This document shows, one piece after another, positions 24,659-32,325 of a DNA stretch of 64,000 nt. Numbering within the stretch: position 1 is the first letter of the stretch; each line of letters starts with the position of its first letter. The position numbers were made by a program, and so were the translations under genes. The DNA is from Eubacterium sp. CAG:251 (GTDB taxonomy: Bacteria > Bacillota > Clostridia > Oscillospirales > Acutalibacteraceae). Below the pieces are notes generated by a model. It saw nothing but the letters and a program-made list of their open reading frames with translations, made no database searches and was not told where the DNA came from. The stretch covers positions 11,753-75,752 of the forward strand of contig FR889116.1 of NCBI GenBank assembly GCA_000436835.1, read 5' to 3'.

Positions 24659-25057
24659 TTAGGCAACAGAAGTTATAGTTCCGCTTGCGATGCATCCATA
24701 TGCATTTCCACCTTTAGGATTAAGTACTAATTCCCAACTACAACTGGAATTATATTTGGTAGTAGTGTTGTTTGAAAAAGATTTACCTTTTGCCAAATCG
24801 TGAGAAACATCGGTAGACCAAATTCCACCGTGATTATTTTTAGCAAGGAAGTAGACGTTTCCGGCTGACAAAGAACTATTACTTCCGGAATATTTACATT
24901 GTTTTCCAGTAATTACGCCACTATAAGCTATTTTATCTGATGTTTTTAAAGAAGCAGACTTAGAAGCCGCACTTGCCGTAATAGAAAAGCAGGATACTAT
25001 TGTTAATACTGCTAAAAACAGTGTTAATGGTTTTGTTAATTTTTTCATTTTATTCAT
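24659..25057 (-). CDS. Small secreted protein, candidate bacteriocin-like or signalling effector
   Basis: A 132-residue protein. The ATG at 25057 has AGGAG 9 bases upstream; an earlier in-frame ATG lacks one. Residues 1-30 are a Sec signal peptide (MNKMKKL..., hydrophobic core, cleavage after ASA). A possible lipobox IVSC at 20-23 makes a lipoprotein form conceivable. The mature part of about 100 residues is Ser/Gly/Asn/Lys-rich with three cysteines (54, 106, 122) and looks all-beta. It is first in an operon with an ABC exporter and a large membrane protein, a layout like that of lactococcin 972-type bacteriocins. There is no clear sequence match to that family that I can see. It is divergent from an agr-like cassette, which probably controls it. 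Confidence 0.75.
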   Translation of the reverse strand: MNKMKKLTKPLTLFLAVLTIVSCFSITASAASKSASLKTSDKIAYSGVITGKQCKYSGSNSSLSAGNVYFLAKNNHGGIWSTDVSHDLAKGKSFSNNTTTKYNSSCSWELVLNPKGGNAYGCIASGTITSVA

Positions 25058-25603
25058 ATTTGAATTCTCCTTTAATAAATATATTATTGTTAACTTTTTT
25101 ATTATTGATATTTTTAAATATTTATGGTGGGAAATACTTTGTATATTCACATAATTTAATGCTTATCATGTGTTATTTCAGCTCCTTTCGTTAATATTTA
25201 AGTCCAATTTTATATTTTGATTTTTTATATGCTGAACACTTATAGTTCGTTTCAAATATTGTATTGAATACAATCAAAATTTGTAGTAGAATTAAGATAT
25301 CAACTAGAATAATATTGAACTTAGAAAATGAATGATTTTCCTTTGACGGGGGTAAATCATCTTGTAATGTTAAAATATCACAAATATGTTATTAATATTT
25401 TGATTTCGTTTTTTCGGTTTCTTTTTGTGTTCAAATGGTTATTAAACTTTTAATCTTGCAAAAGAGTTGCAATTGCCATTGGACACAAAGCGTTTAGCCG
25501 TTTAGACAATGACAATCAAAAATTAGAATAATTATGTATACTATAAATAACTTTGGCGGGTTTATTTTTTATATATTGTATTTAACAAAGGAGTTATTTT
25601 GGT
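25058..25603. other. Divergent control region between the secreted-protein operon and the agr-like cassette
   Basis: 546 AT-rich bases with no long gene. Possible signals: a TATACT -10 box at about 25538-25543 without a good -35, as expected for an activated promoter; a direct repeat TTGCAA-N5-TTGCAA (25456-25472) one helical turn apart; and a CGTTTAG pair at 25491-25505. On the minus strand a 15-codon frame (25122-25169) starts behind AAAGGAG. None of these is proven; the LytTR regulator encoded next door is the obvious candidate to bind here. Confidence 0.4.
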
Positions 25604-26122
25604 ATGGACAAAATTGAATTAGGCACACCGTTTCGTACAGTAATAATTAAAATTCTTTCTTGTAATCCAAAAATGCTATCAGTTTTTGGAAGGACAAAAG
25701 AAAAAGACCTTTTTTTCAAAGATCTTCTTACAATCGGATGCGATTTTTATGAACTTTTGGAATTGTTTGCTAACTGTGAAGCAATAAATAATGAAAGTAT
25801 TAATTGTATAGTTGAAAATGTACCAAATGTTGAAATTATAGAAAACTATAATGATAAAGAAATTAGACGAATGATTCCTCATTGGTCTTCTTCAAAATAT
25901 CATACTGCTACGATCAAAGATATATGTCAGGAATTAAAAATGCATATTGAATCTGATTCAAACGGTACATTTGTATATAACAGTAATAATTCAAAAAATA
26001 AGAAAGTCTATAATGACACATATATTCTTCTTATATCAGATTCAAATAAATTCTTTTTTGATATAAATAGAAAAAAATCTTACAAAATAATCAATGATGG
26101 TGAGGTGACAGAAAATGTTTAA
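25604..26122 (+). CDS. Unknown protein coupled to the LytTR response regulator
   Basis: A 172-residue soluble protein with AAAGGAG upstream of its ATG. No membrane helix, signal peptide or motif that I recognise. The N-terminal half is mainly helical; the C-terminal part (DTYILLISDSNKFFFDI) looks like a beta-rich tail. Its 3' end overlaps the start of the response regulator by 8 bases, so the two are translated together. It may be an accessory factor of the signalling cassette; this is inference from position only. Confidence 0.65.
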   Translation: MDKIELGTPFRTVIIKILSCNPKMLSVFGRTKEKDLFFKDLLTIGCDFYELLELFANCEAINNESINCIVENVPNVEIIENYNDKEIRRMIPHWSSSKYHTATIKDICQELKMHIESDSNGTFVYNSNNSKNKKVYNDTYILLISDSNKFFFDINRKKSYKIINDGEVTENV

Positions 26123-26828
26123 TGTTTTTATTTGTGATGATAGTAAATTGGATATTGAAAATATTAAAAATTGTTTATCTGTTTTTTCAAAGAAAAAACA
26201 TGTTGATTTTAATATCAGTGAATTTTCAAATCCCGAAATGCTGATGTATGAAGTTGAAGACGGAAAAATTGCGGATATTTTTATTCTTGATGTTGAAATG
26301 CCTGATATGGATGGGTTTGAACTTGCCGATAAAATCAGAAAATATACAGAAACATCTGTGATAATTTTTCTGACATCTCATGATGAAATGGCGTCAATGG
26401 GATATAAGTCAAAAGCACTGAGATATGTAATTAAGCTAAATCTTGAAAGAGATATTGAAGAGGCTCTTGAAAGTGCTGTTGCTGAGATTTCATCAGCTGA
26501 TGATAAAACGATAACATTACACCGCTATAACGATTATTGGAGAATACCTTATAAAGATATCATCTGCGTCAGCAGAATATCCAGACAATTAGTTATAACA
26601 ACAAGATTACTTGGAGAAATAACCGATAACAGAGGAATCAAAGAATTCTTTGATTTGCTTGAAGATAATCGTTTCTTATTTATTGATCGAAGCTGTTTTG
26701 TTAATATCGATTATATTTCCCAAATCAACGGCTTCAGTCTGAAACTAAAAGACGGTCAAGTTTTACCAATCAGCAGAAGATCGTTGAAAAATGTTAAACA
26801 AACATTGCTTGAACAATGGGGAACATAA
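26115..26828 (+). CDS. AgrA-like response regulator (REC + LytTR)
   Basis: A 237-residue two-component regulator. The receiver domain (1-120) has acidic CDDSKLD, phospho-acceptor Asp59 in FILDVEMPDMDG and LTSHDEMA. The usual Lys region (VIKLN) lacks the following Pro. The C-terminal LytTR DNA-binding domain covers about 140-235: YNDYWRIPYKDIICVSRISR, FLFIDRSCFVNIDYISQI and LPISRRSLKNVKQ. It is followed 20 bases later by the sensor kinase. It is expected to activate promoters in the upstream divergent region after peptide sensing. Confidence 0.92.
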   Translation: MFNVFICDDSKLDIENIKNCLSVFSKKKHVDFNISEFSNPEMLMYEVEDGKIADIFILDVEMPDMDGFELADKIRKYTETSVIIFLTSHDEMASMGYKSKALRYVIKLNLERDIEEALESAVAEISSADDKTITLHRYNDYWRIPYKDIICVSRISRQLVITTRLLGEITDNRGIKEFFDLLEDNRFLFIDRSCFVNIDYISQINGFSLKLKDGQVLPISRRSLKNVKQTLLEQWGT

Positions 26829-26848
26829 AATAAATTATTGGAGAACAT

Positions 26849-28183
26849 ATGGTAGAATTTATTTATCAATTTTTTGAACTGTTTGCTACATTTATCGAAG
26901 GCGTTTTAGCAATATTCGTTTCAACCAGCCTTGCAGGCAGAAAGTTAAGTATAAAACAAAATATACTTTATGGTTTGAGTATGTCAATCATATATACCAT
27001 TCTCATTACATTATTAAATAAATGGCAAGTTTTTTCTTTTACCACAATAGCAATTGCCATTGCCTTTACTTTTGTTGCAATATATTTCACAACAAAAGGT
27101 AGTTTTTGGTATAAAGCATGTGCTGCAATGCTAACTTGGTTTTTCATACATGCATCTGACTATATAGTATCGTATACATTAATAATGCTGTTTGGCAAAT
27201 CAGCCGATGTTTCCATCGGCATACAGTTAATACTTAATCCGGGTACCAACAGATTAGTTTATATACTTGTAAATAAATCTCTGCAAATAGCTTTGTTCTT
27301 AGCGTTCAGTAAATTTTACATAAAACTGAAATTATTAAATAAGAAAAGTATTATCTTACTTTTTTCTGTTACAACTTTATCATATATAGTTATGTCTATA
27401 TTGACGAATTTGATTTTAACCGGCTCACTTTTAGCACTGCAAATTGCCGTAATATTTTCATTGTTTTTTATACTTATAACAATTTCGATATCAATTATAT
27501 CTATAACTATAAGTACTAAATATCAAAATGAAAAAAGTGAAAAAGAACTTATGTCAATGGCAAATATGATGCTTGAAAAAAATTATATTCAAATGAAGGA
27601 ATCTCAGGATATAATCAGAAAACAAGTGCATGATTTTAAAAACCATATAAGAACACTTAACGGAATGTTAGAGGATAATTCAAATGCAAAAGAATATACA
27701 AAAGAATTATTGTCTGCATCATATCAGCAAGCACAATATTGTCATAGCGGAAATGATATAATAGATTCTATTATAAATTGCAAAATGAATGAAGCAGCTG
27801 AGAATAACATAGAATTTATTCACAAAATACATCTTAATTCACAACTATATATTTCATTTGCTGATATATGTGCAATTCTTGCTAATCAAATAGATAATGC
27901 CATAGAGGCTTGTGTTAAAATACCAAACGATAAAGAAAGATTTGTAAAAGTTGAAATTTGGAATAAAGAATCATTTGTGTTTTTTAAAGTTACAAATACA
28001 GTTTTTCAAAATCCATTTGATAATTCACATAATCTGAAAACAACTAAAGACAATAGTGATTATATGCATGGTTTTGGAATAAAAAACATTCAGGAAACTG
28101 CATCTAAATATGGCGGAACATTAAAAAATGATTACTCAAACAATTGCTTTATTTCGCTTGTTATGGTTTCAAACAACGAATAA
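26849..28183 (+). CDS. AgrC-like sensor histidine kinase
   Basis: A 444-residue kinase with a GGAG ribosome binding site. Residues 1-220 contain about six membrane helices, the AgrC-type peptide-sensing module. Then come a coiled dimerisation helix with the H-box KQVHDFKNHIR (His261), a GHKL ATPase with N-box ILANQIDNAIEAC (about 343-355), and the G-box MHGFGIKNIQETASKYGG near 410-430. This HPK10 architecture is typical for kinases that detect cyclic autoinducing peptides. It is encoded between the AgrA-like regulator and the agrBD pair. Confidence 0.9.
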   Translation: MVEFIYQFFELFATFIEGVLAIFVSTSLAGRKLSIKQNILYGLSMSIIYTILITLLNKWQVFSFTTIAIAIAFTFVAIYFTTKGSFWYKACAAMLTWFFIHASDYIVSYTLIMLFGKSADVSIGIQLILNPGTNRLVYILVNKSLQIALFLAFSKFYIKLKLLNKKSIILLFSVTTLSYIVMSILTNLILTGSLLALQIAVIFSLFFILITISISIISITISTKYQNEKSEKELMSMANMMLEKNYIQMKESQDIIRKQVHDFKNHIRTLNGMLEDNSNAKEYTKELLSASYQQAQYCHSGNDIIDSIINCKMNEAAENNIEFIHKIHLNSQLYISFADICAILANQIDNAIEACVKIPNDKERFVKVEIWNKESFVFFKVTNTVFQNPFDNSHNLKTTKDNSDYMHGFGIKNIQETASKYGGTLKNDYSNNCFISLVMVSNNE

Positions 28184-28207
28184 CACATAAAATTTAACCA
28201 AATAAAC

Positions 28208-28273
28208 AAAAACATCCCCGCAAACATTAAAACTCGTTATTATAAATTCGAGAAATGTTTGTGGGGTGTTTTT
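28208..28273 (+). promoter_or_regulatory. Long stem-loop covering the agrB ribosome binding site
   Basis: Arms AAAAACATCCCCGCAAACATT (28208-28228) and AATGTTTGTGGGGTGTTTTT (28254-28273) pair over about 20 bases with two mismatched positions. An inner CTCG/CGAG pair lies in the loop. The right arm contains the GGGGTG ribosome binding site and ends exactly at the agrB ATG. The final TTTTT also makes it terminator-like. Confidence 0.65.
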
Positions 28274-28867
28274 ATGTTAACCAAATATGCTGCATATCTG
28301 ACAAACAGATTAAATAACCATATAAATATTTCAGACAATGAAAAAGAGATTTATATTTACGGGTTTGAATTATTGCTTTCAAATTCATTTACAATGCTTA
28401 TAATCTTAGTGATCTCAATTTTGTTTGGAAATATATTTTACATATTATCGTTTGTTTGGTTCTTTTTTATACCACGGTTGTTTTGCGGAGGTCTGCACGC
28501 TAACACTCATCTGAAATGCACATTAATGAGCAATGCAATATTTATATCTGTAGTAATTATTTCAAAATTTCTTATATATTTCAATTTAGAAGTTTTTATT
28601 GTTCTACTTTTAGTGCCATCCATGATTGTTACCTCTGTTTTTTCACCGGTTATTAATAAGAATCATCCAATAAGCGATAAAACATATAAAAGAAATAGAG
28701 TAATTTCGTTATCATTATCTTTAATTAACTTTGCAATAATTATATTTGCACTTTATATAACAAATAACGAAATCGTTATTTGTTCTGCATTGTCATTCAT
28801 ATGGGTAACCATATTGATATTTATAGAAAAGTTAAAACAAAGGAGGACCCAAAATGGAATCAATTAG
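28274..28867 (+). CDS. agrB: AgrB-like peptide-processing membrane protease
   Basis: A 197-residue accessory gene regulator B homologue that would cleave the AgrD tail and cyclise the signal peptide. The catalytic pair is visible: His75 and Cys82 in RLFCGGLHANTHLKC, with the same seven-residue spacing as His77/Cys84 of staphylococcal AgrB. Four to six membrane helices follow. The ATG at 28274 is right behind the hairpin-covered GGGGTG; an earlier in-frame ATG lies inside the hairpin. The 3' end overlaps agrD by 14 bases. Confidence 0.92.
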   Translation: MLTKYAAYLTNRLNNHINISDNEKEIYIYGFELLLSNSFTMLIILVISILFGNIFYILSFVWFFFIPRLFCGGLHANTHLKCTLMSNAIFISVVIISKFLIYFNLEVFIVLLLVPSMIVTSVFSPVINKNHPISDKTYKRNRVISLSLSLINFAIIIFALYITNNEIVICSALSFIWVTILIFIEKLKQRRTQNGIN

Positions 28868-28973
28868 CAAAATAATTTCAGACATTATAAAGTCAATTGC
28901 TGAGATGGGTGCAGGCTGTGCTTCATCCGGTCTGTGCTACGAGCCCAAAATGCCGGAATCATTGAAAAAGTAA
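28854..28973 (+). CDS. agrD: AgrD-like cyclic peptide precursor (39 aa)
   Basis: A 39-residue peptide with AGGAGG 7 bases upstream. It has the three AgrD parts. An N-terminal amphipathic helix (MESISKIISDIIKSIAEMG) is followed by a core with two cysteines (GAGCASSGLCY, Cys22 and Cys28). The C-terminal recognition tail is EPKMPESLKK, close to the EPKxPExL tails of clostridial AgrD peptides. It overlaps the end of agrB by 14 bases. Which Cys closes the ring is not clear. It is too short for most gene finders. Confidence 0.88.
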   Translation: MESISKIISDIIKSIAEMGAGCASSGLCYEPKMPESLKK

Positions 28974-28982
28974 AATAATATA

Positions 28983-29022
28983 AATTGGGGAAAGTACATC
29001 TGACTTTTCCCAATTTTATTTT
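28983..29022 (+). terminator. Terminator of the agr-like operon
   Basis: AATTGGGGAAAGT / ACTTTTCCCAATT hairpin followed by TTATTTTA, 10 bases after the agrD stop. Confidence 0.8.
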
Positions 29023-29041
29023 ATAATAGAATTTTACTTCA

Positions 29042-30076
29042 TTAAATATTAGTATAATGCCTATCCTTACTATACGGCACGAAATTATTAGCTTCAATTT
29101 CAAGTTGATTTAATAATTCATATGCTGATAAGTCACCTTGCTTGTATTCCTTAATTTTAGGTTCAAACATATCCAACCAATCGTAATAATCATAAAAGAA
29201 ATCGTATTCATCAAGTTTGCTTCTGTTGCAGTACATCAGGATTCTGTGTTTTTCAGAATTATATTTCTTCAGCACAGGATCACTGTCAATATTATCTTTG
29301 AATTTTGCTTTAGCACCTTCTTTTTTGCAGGTGCTGTTATTCTCGGTTACTCTGTCGCAATACAGCGTAACTCTTTTTGTTTTCGGTTCAAAGAATCTAT
29401 TGCAGTAATTGCATACTGCAAGATTAGGTTTTGATGCAAAATAATATGTTGCTAACAGCGAGTAGAGTATTTCTGCTGAGCTTACCAAATAGGTTTGATG
29501 CACTTCACCATCTTCATAACACAAGTCAACATTGATATTAAAATTACACAGTCTCTCAAGCACAGGCAGATTTTTTCTGTCTGTGTATTTTAATTGCTGT
29601 TCACTGAAATCTTCAAAAAGAAGTTGTAAATCACGCTGAAGAATAATGATTCCGTCGAGTTCATCCCATAGCTCATTCATCGGCGTTATGAAGTCGAGCA
29701 TCATTAAATTGTTCAATGAATAACTTGTATCAATAAATGTGTTAAGAGAATAAACAAGTAATGGTAAATCACAATTTACTTTATCAACGATTTCTCTGAA
29801 AATATTAATATAATCATTAAATAATTTAAGAGCAGTATCGTTATTTTGATTAAGTATATCATCATAAATTTTTTGCAATTCTTTTTTATACTCAAAAACA
29901 AATCTGAAATCATATTCAATAAATCTGTTCAGTTCATTAAAAACACTATCTTCAACATCAATCATATTTGTATCTGTGCTTAACATAGGATTTGATTTTG
30001 CGTAAAAGGTTTTATTATCACTGCTGAATGTTACTTGCAATGCAAGATAATTCTCGTTCAAATCTTCCATTCTCAT
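29042..30076 (-). CDS. DUF6076-like protein with zinc-ribbon Cys motif
   Basis: A 344-residue soluble protein. The N-terminal 200 residues are helical and acidic. Then CNYCNRFFEPKTKRVTLYCDR and a fourth Cys in STCKK form a probable zinc site (about residues 225-255). The combination of this Cys motif and the long helical part is what I associate with DUF6076 proteins on Clostridia mobile elements, but the name is from memory. A single-gene unit, facing the agr operon and divergent from the mobilization genes. Function unknown. Confidence 0.65.
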   Translation of the reverse strand: MRMEDLNENYLALQVTFSSDNKTFYAKSNPMLSTDTNMIDVEDSVFNELNRFIEYDFRFVFEYKKELQKIYDDILNQNNDTALKLFNDYINIFREIVDKVNCDLPLLVYSLNTFIDTSYSLNNLMMLDFITPMNELWDELDGIIILQRDLQLLFEDFSEQQLKYTDRKNLPVLERLCNFNINVDLCYEDGEVHQTYLVSSAEILYSLLATYYFASKPNLAVCNYCNRFFEPKTKRVTLYCDRVTENNSTCKKEGAKAKFKDNIDSDPVLKKYNSEKHRILMYCNRSKLDEYDFFYDYYDWLDMFEPKIKEYKQGDLSAYELLNQLEIEANNFVPYSKDRHYTNI

Positions 30077-30145
30077 ATTTGTACCGCCTTGTCAAAATCA
30101 TTATATCAAAATTTTTCGATTAATAATCTATCACGCTAAGGTCTT

Positions 30146-30175
30146 TTGAAAAATTAAATCGAATGCTACTATAAT
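30146..30175 (+). promoter_or_regulatory. Promoter of the mobilization operon
   Basis: TTGAAA (30146-30151), 18 bases, TATAAT (30170-30175), about 240 bases before mobC. Confidence 0.65.
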
Positions 30176-30241
30176 AACAGAAAGAAATGATCACGACAAT
30201 GATATATTTCAGATTAGAGATTCTTTTTTTCAGAATAAAAA

Positions 30242-30400
30242 AGGAGTGAACTTATGATTGTATTAAATAACTATCCCTAAGGGGATAGGCAAGCATATTG
30301 TTTGTATATACGCTCAAGCGATACAAACAGTTATCCGGGAGTACCCGGAACCCCTTTAAATTGACAGTGGTGTAATCCACAGAAAGAGAGGTACAAACTA
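30242..30400 (+). other. Structured region upstream of mobC: candidate oriT / leader RNA
   Basis: Four hairpins in 110 bases: CTATCCC/GGGATAG (30271-30288), TGTTTGTAT/ATACAAACA with inner CGCT/AGCG (30299-30329), TCCGGG/CCCGGA (30334-30349) and GTGG/CCAC (30367-30380). An AAGGAG followed by an 8-codon frame (30254-30280) precedes them. A run of inverted repeats directly before mobC and relaxase genes is where oriT usually lies. The nick site cannot be assigned. Confidence 0.55.
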
Positions 30401-30417
30401 AAAACAATAAAACTAAA

Positions 30418-30711
30418 ATGGTTGCAATGCGTTTTCGTGAAAACGATTACAATACAATCAAAAGAAAAGCAGATAAAGCAAATCTTAACTTTACTGAATT
30501 CGTTACAAAATCCGCATTAAATAAACCGATAACTATCATTGATGGTTTGGGCGATGTTCTGAAAGAGCAAAAAGCAATCGGAAGGAATCTTAATCAGCTC
30601 ACAACACTTTGCAATATGGGTAAGATTGAGTGTCCTGATTTAACTGAAATGATTAACCGATATTCAGCAGTGTATGACTGTTTAAACGATATTTCAGAGA
30701 GGTGCAGCTAA
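30418..30711 (+). CDS. MobC-like relaxosome accessory protein
   Basis: A 97-residue protein with the MobC/ribbon-helix-helix pattern MRFRENDYNTIKRKADKANLNFTEFVTKSAL, then QKAIGRNLNQLTTLCNMG, typical of bacterial mobilisation proteins that bind oriT. The ATG at 30418 lacks a good ribosome binding site (AGAGAGG is 25 bases away); an ATG three codons later is equally possible. It is followed by the relaxase with no gap. Confidence 0.85.
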   Translation: MVAMRFRENDYNTIKRKADKANLNFTEFVTKSALNKPITIIDGLGDVLKEQKAIGRNLNQLTTLCNMGKIECPDLTEMINRYSAVYDCLNDISERCS

Positions 30712-32013
30712 ATGGCTACCTTCACAGCAATATCAAATAAAACGCAGAACAGGACAGCAATGAGAAAGGTTCTGGACTATGTAATGCAGGATTACAAAAC
30801 TGTGGATAACGGAGTTAAATTAGTTAGTGGACAGAACTGTATTCCGAATAGTGCTTACTCAGAATTTATGGCAACAAAGAATCAGTATGGCAAAGCAAAC
30901 GGAGTATTCTTCAAACAGTATGTTCAATCATTCAAACCGAATACTGCAACACCCGAAATCATTCATCAGATAGGAATTGAAACGGCAAAATATTTTAACG
31001 GATTTGAGGTTGTAGTAGCAACGCACATTGACAGAGATCATTGGCATAATCACTTTGTAGTAAACAGCGTAAACTGTGAAACTGGATTAAAAATACAAAT
31101 CAATGAAAAAGGTTTGAAAGAATTGAGAAATTACTCCGATAGTATATGTCAAAAATTTGAAATTGAAACTTTAAAACCATATACAATACCAAAACAAAAG
31201 GCTATGAATACAAGAGAATACAGAGCGGCAATGAAAGGTGAAAGCTGGAAGTTCGCACTAATGGCTATGATTGACCAGACAATGAAATATTGCAGGACAA
31301 AAGACGAATTTAGAAAATATATGAAACGATACGGATATGATGTCAAATGGCAGGATAACTACAAGTACATTACCTATACTTGTCCGAACAACATGAAATG
31401 CCGTGACATCAGATTACACGAAGAGAAATACAGAAAGGAGAACATGGAGCTTGAGTTTGAATTACGAGGAGCTCAAACGAAGGAACGATACGAATATCAA
31501 CAAGCTGCAGAATGCACCGAGTATAACGATAATAGATCAGGAACTGTGGCAGACACTGATAGACTTGAACAAAGACCAAACGACATTGCTGGAGGATACA
31601 GCAGATATACAGACAGTGAAAACCTGTACAGAGAATTCAAAGAAAGCAGTGAAAACGGAACTGATAAATCAAACGAATTCTCTGAAAGCGAAGATAGAGG
31701 ATTTAGAGAAACAGGTTGGGAATCTGAACGAGAGTATCTCTTCAGTGGAGAAGCGATTGAAGAAGACGGACAATATATCGGAAGAACTGAAACAGAAATG
31801 GTTACCACTACTGATTGGAGTACCGACAGCAGTACAAATCCTATCCTGGACAGTTTATATACTCTGGCAAGTGCTGCAAAAATAATACAAAAACCAACAA
31901 CAAAAACGCCAAGACAAGCAAAAAACAAAAAGAAAGGTCTTGGGCAAAGAGAAGATGACCACAGCGGAGATTATCAGAATAACAATGAACTCTACTATGG
32001 ACCATCTATGTAA
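30712..32013 (+). CDS. MOB-P type relaxase (MobA/VirD2 family)
   Basis: A 433-residue relaxase that would nick oriT and pilot the strand during conjugative mobilization. The metal-binding triad is HIDRDHWHNHFVVNSVN (His105, His112, His114). A catalytic Tyr candidate is in the N-terminal LDYVMQDYK. After about residue 250 the chain becomes polar and low-complexity (Glu/Ser/Thr/Asp), and this part overlaps another gene in the second frame (31403-31885). Its start abuts the mobC stop. Confidence 0.92.
   Translation: MATFTAISNKTQNRTAMRKVLDYVMQDYKTVDNGVKLVSGQNCIPNSAYSEFMATKNQYGKANGVFFKQYVQSFKPNTATPEIIHQIGIETAKYFNGFEVVVATHIDRDHWHNHFVVNSVNCETGLKIQINEKGLKELRNYSDSICQKFEIETLKPYTIPKQKAMNTREYRAAMKGESWKFALMAMIDQTMKYCRTKDEFRKYMKRYGYDVKWQDNYKYITYTCPNNMKCRDIRLHEEKYRKENMELEFELRGAQTKERYEYQQAAECTEYNDNRSGTVADTDRLEQRPNDIAGGYSRYTDSENLYREFKESSENGTDKSNEFSESEDRGFRETGWESEREYLFSGEAIEEDGQYIGRTETEMVTTTDWSTDSSTNPILDSLYTLASAAKIIQKPTTKTPRQAKNKKKGLGQREDDHSGDYQNNNELYYGPSM
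31403..31885 (+). CDS. Overprinted MobB-like coiled-coil membrane-anchored protein
   Basis: A 160-codon frame wholly inside the relaxase gene but shifted by one base. The product looks like a real protein. Its middle is a long coiled coil (SLKAKIEDLEKQVGNLNESI...), and its end is a single membrane helix (LPLLIGVPTAVQILSWTVYI). A likely start is the TTG at 31451, which has AAAGGAG 10 bases upstream, rather than the ATG at 31403. In ColE1-type plasmids mobB is likewise nested in mobA and ends in a membrane helix. The relaxase sequence in this stretch is low-complexity, as expected if the second frame is under selection. Confidence 0.65.
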   Translation: MTSDYTKRNTERRTWSLSLNYEELKRRNDTNINKLQNAPSITIIDQELWQTLIDLNKDQTTLLEDTADIQTVKTCTENSKKAVKTELINQTNSLKAKIEDLEKQVGNLNESISSVEKRLKKTDNISEELKQKWLPLLIGVPTAVQILSWTVYILWQVLQK

Positions 32014-32137
32014 CAAAACAAAAGTCACGGTGATTATTCACCGGGCAGAAAGGATATTATGATAACTGAAAATATGAATACAGGAAATAAAACGAGATAG
32101 GAGTAATATAGAAAACTAATAAAAGAACTGTTGTCTT

Positions 32138-32293
32138 ATGGCAACAAACAAAGATAAAATCTATGAAGAATTAAATCTATCAAAGGAAGATTTACAATCA
32201 TTAGTAAGATGCTTTCTACCAGATATCCAAGCGTACTTCAAATCAGAAGAAGGCATAAAAGCTTATGAAGATTGGGAGAAAGAAAATCCATAA
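32138..32293 (+). CDS. Small acidic protein of unknown function (51 aa)
   Basis: A 51-residue frame (MATNKDKIYEELNLSKEDLQ... to EDWEKENP) behind the relaxase. It lacks a strong ribosome binding site, but its composition (charged, helical, with ordinary codons) is protein-like. Short frames of this kind commonly follow relaxase genes in Clostridia elements. Function unknown. Between it and the relaxase there is a 13-codon frame with AAAGG (32059-32100), possibly a remnant. Confidence 0.5.
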   Translation: MATNKDKIYEELNLSKEDLQSLVRCFLPDIQAYFKSEEGIKAYEDWEKENP

Positions 32294-32302
32294 ACGAATA
32301 TT

Positions 32303-32325
32303 CAGCGAGGGCTTAGTCCTCGCTG
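32303..32325. other. Hairpin between convergent genes
   Basis: CAGCGAGG / CCTCGCTG. It contains the stop codon of the minus-strand GHKL gene and follows the 51-aa gene on the plus strand. It probably marks the end of both units, but there is no clear T-run. Confidence 0.4.

Noticed and set aside
31497..31928. 143-codon minus-strand frame inside the relaxase gene
   Set aside because: Unlike the plus-strand overprinted frame it has no coherent protein features and no ribosome binding site; likely chance.
32059..32100. 13-codon frame with AAAGG after the relaxase
   Set aside because: Very short, low complexity; perhaps a remnant but not supportable as a gene.
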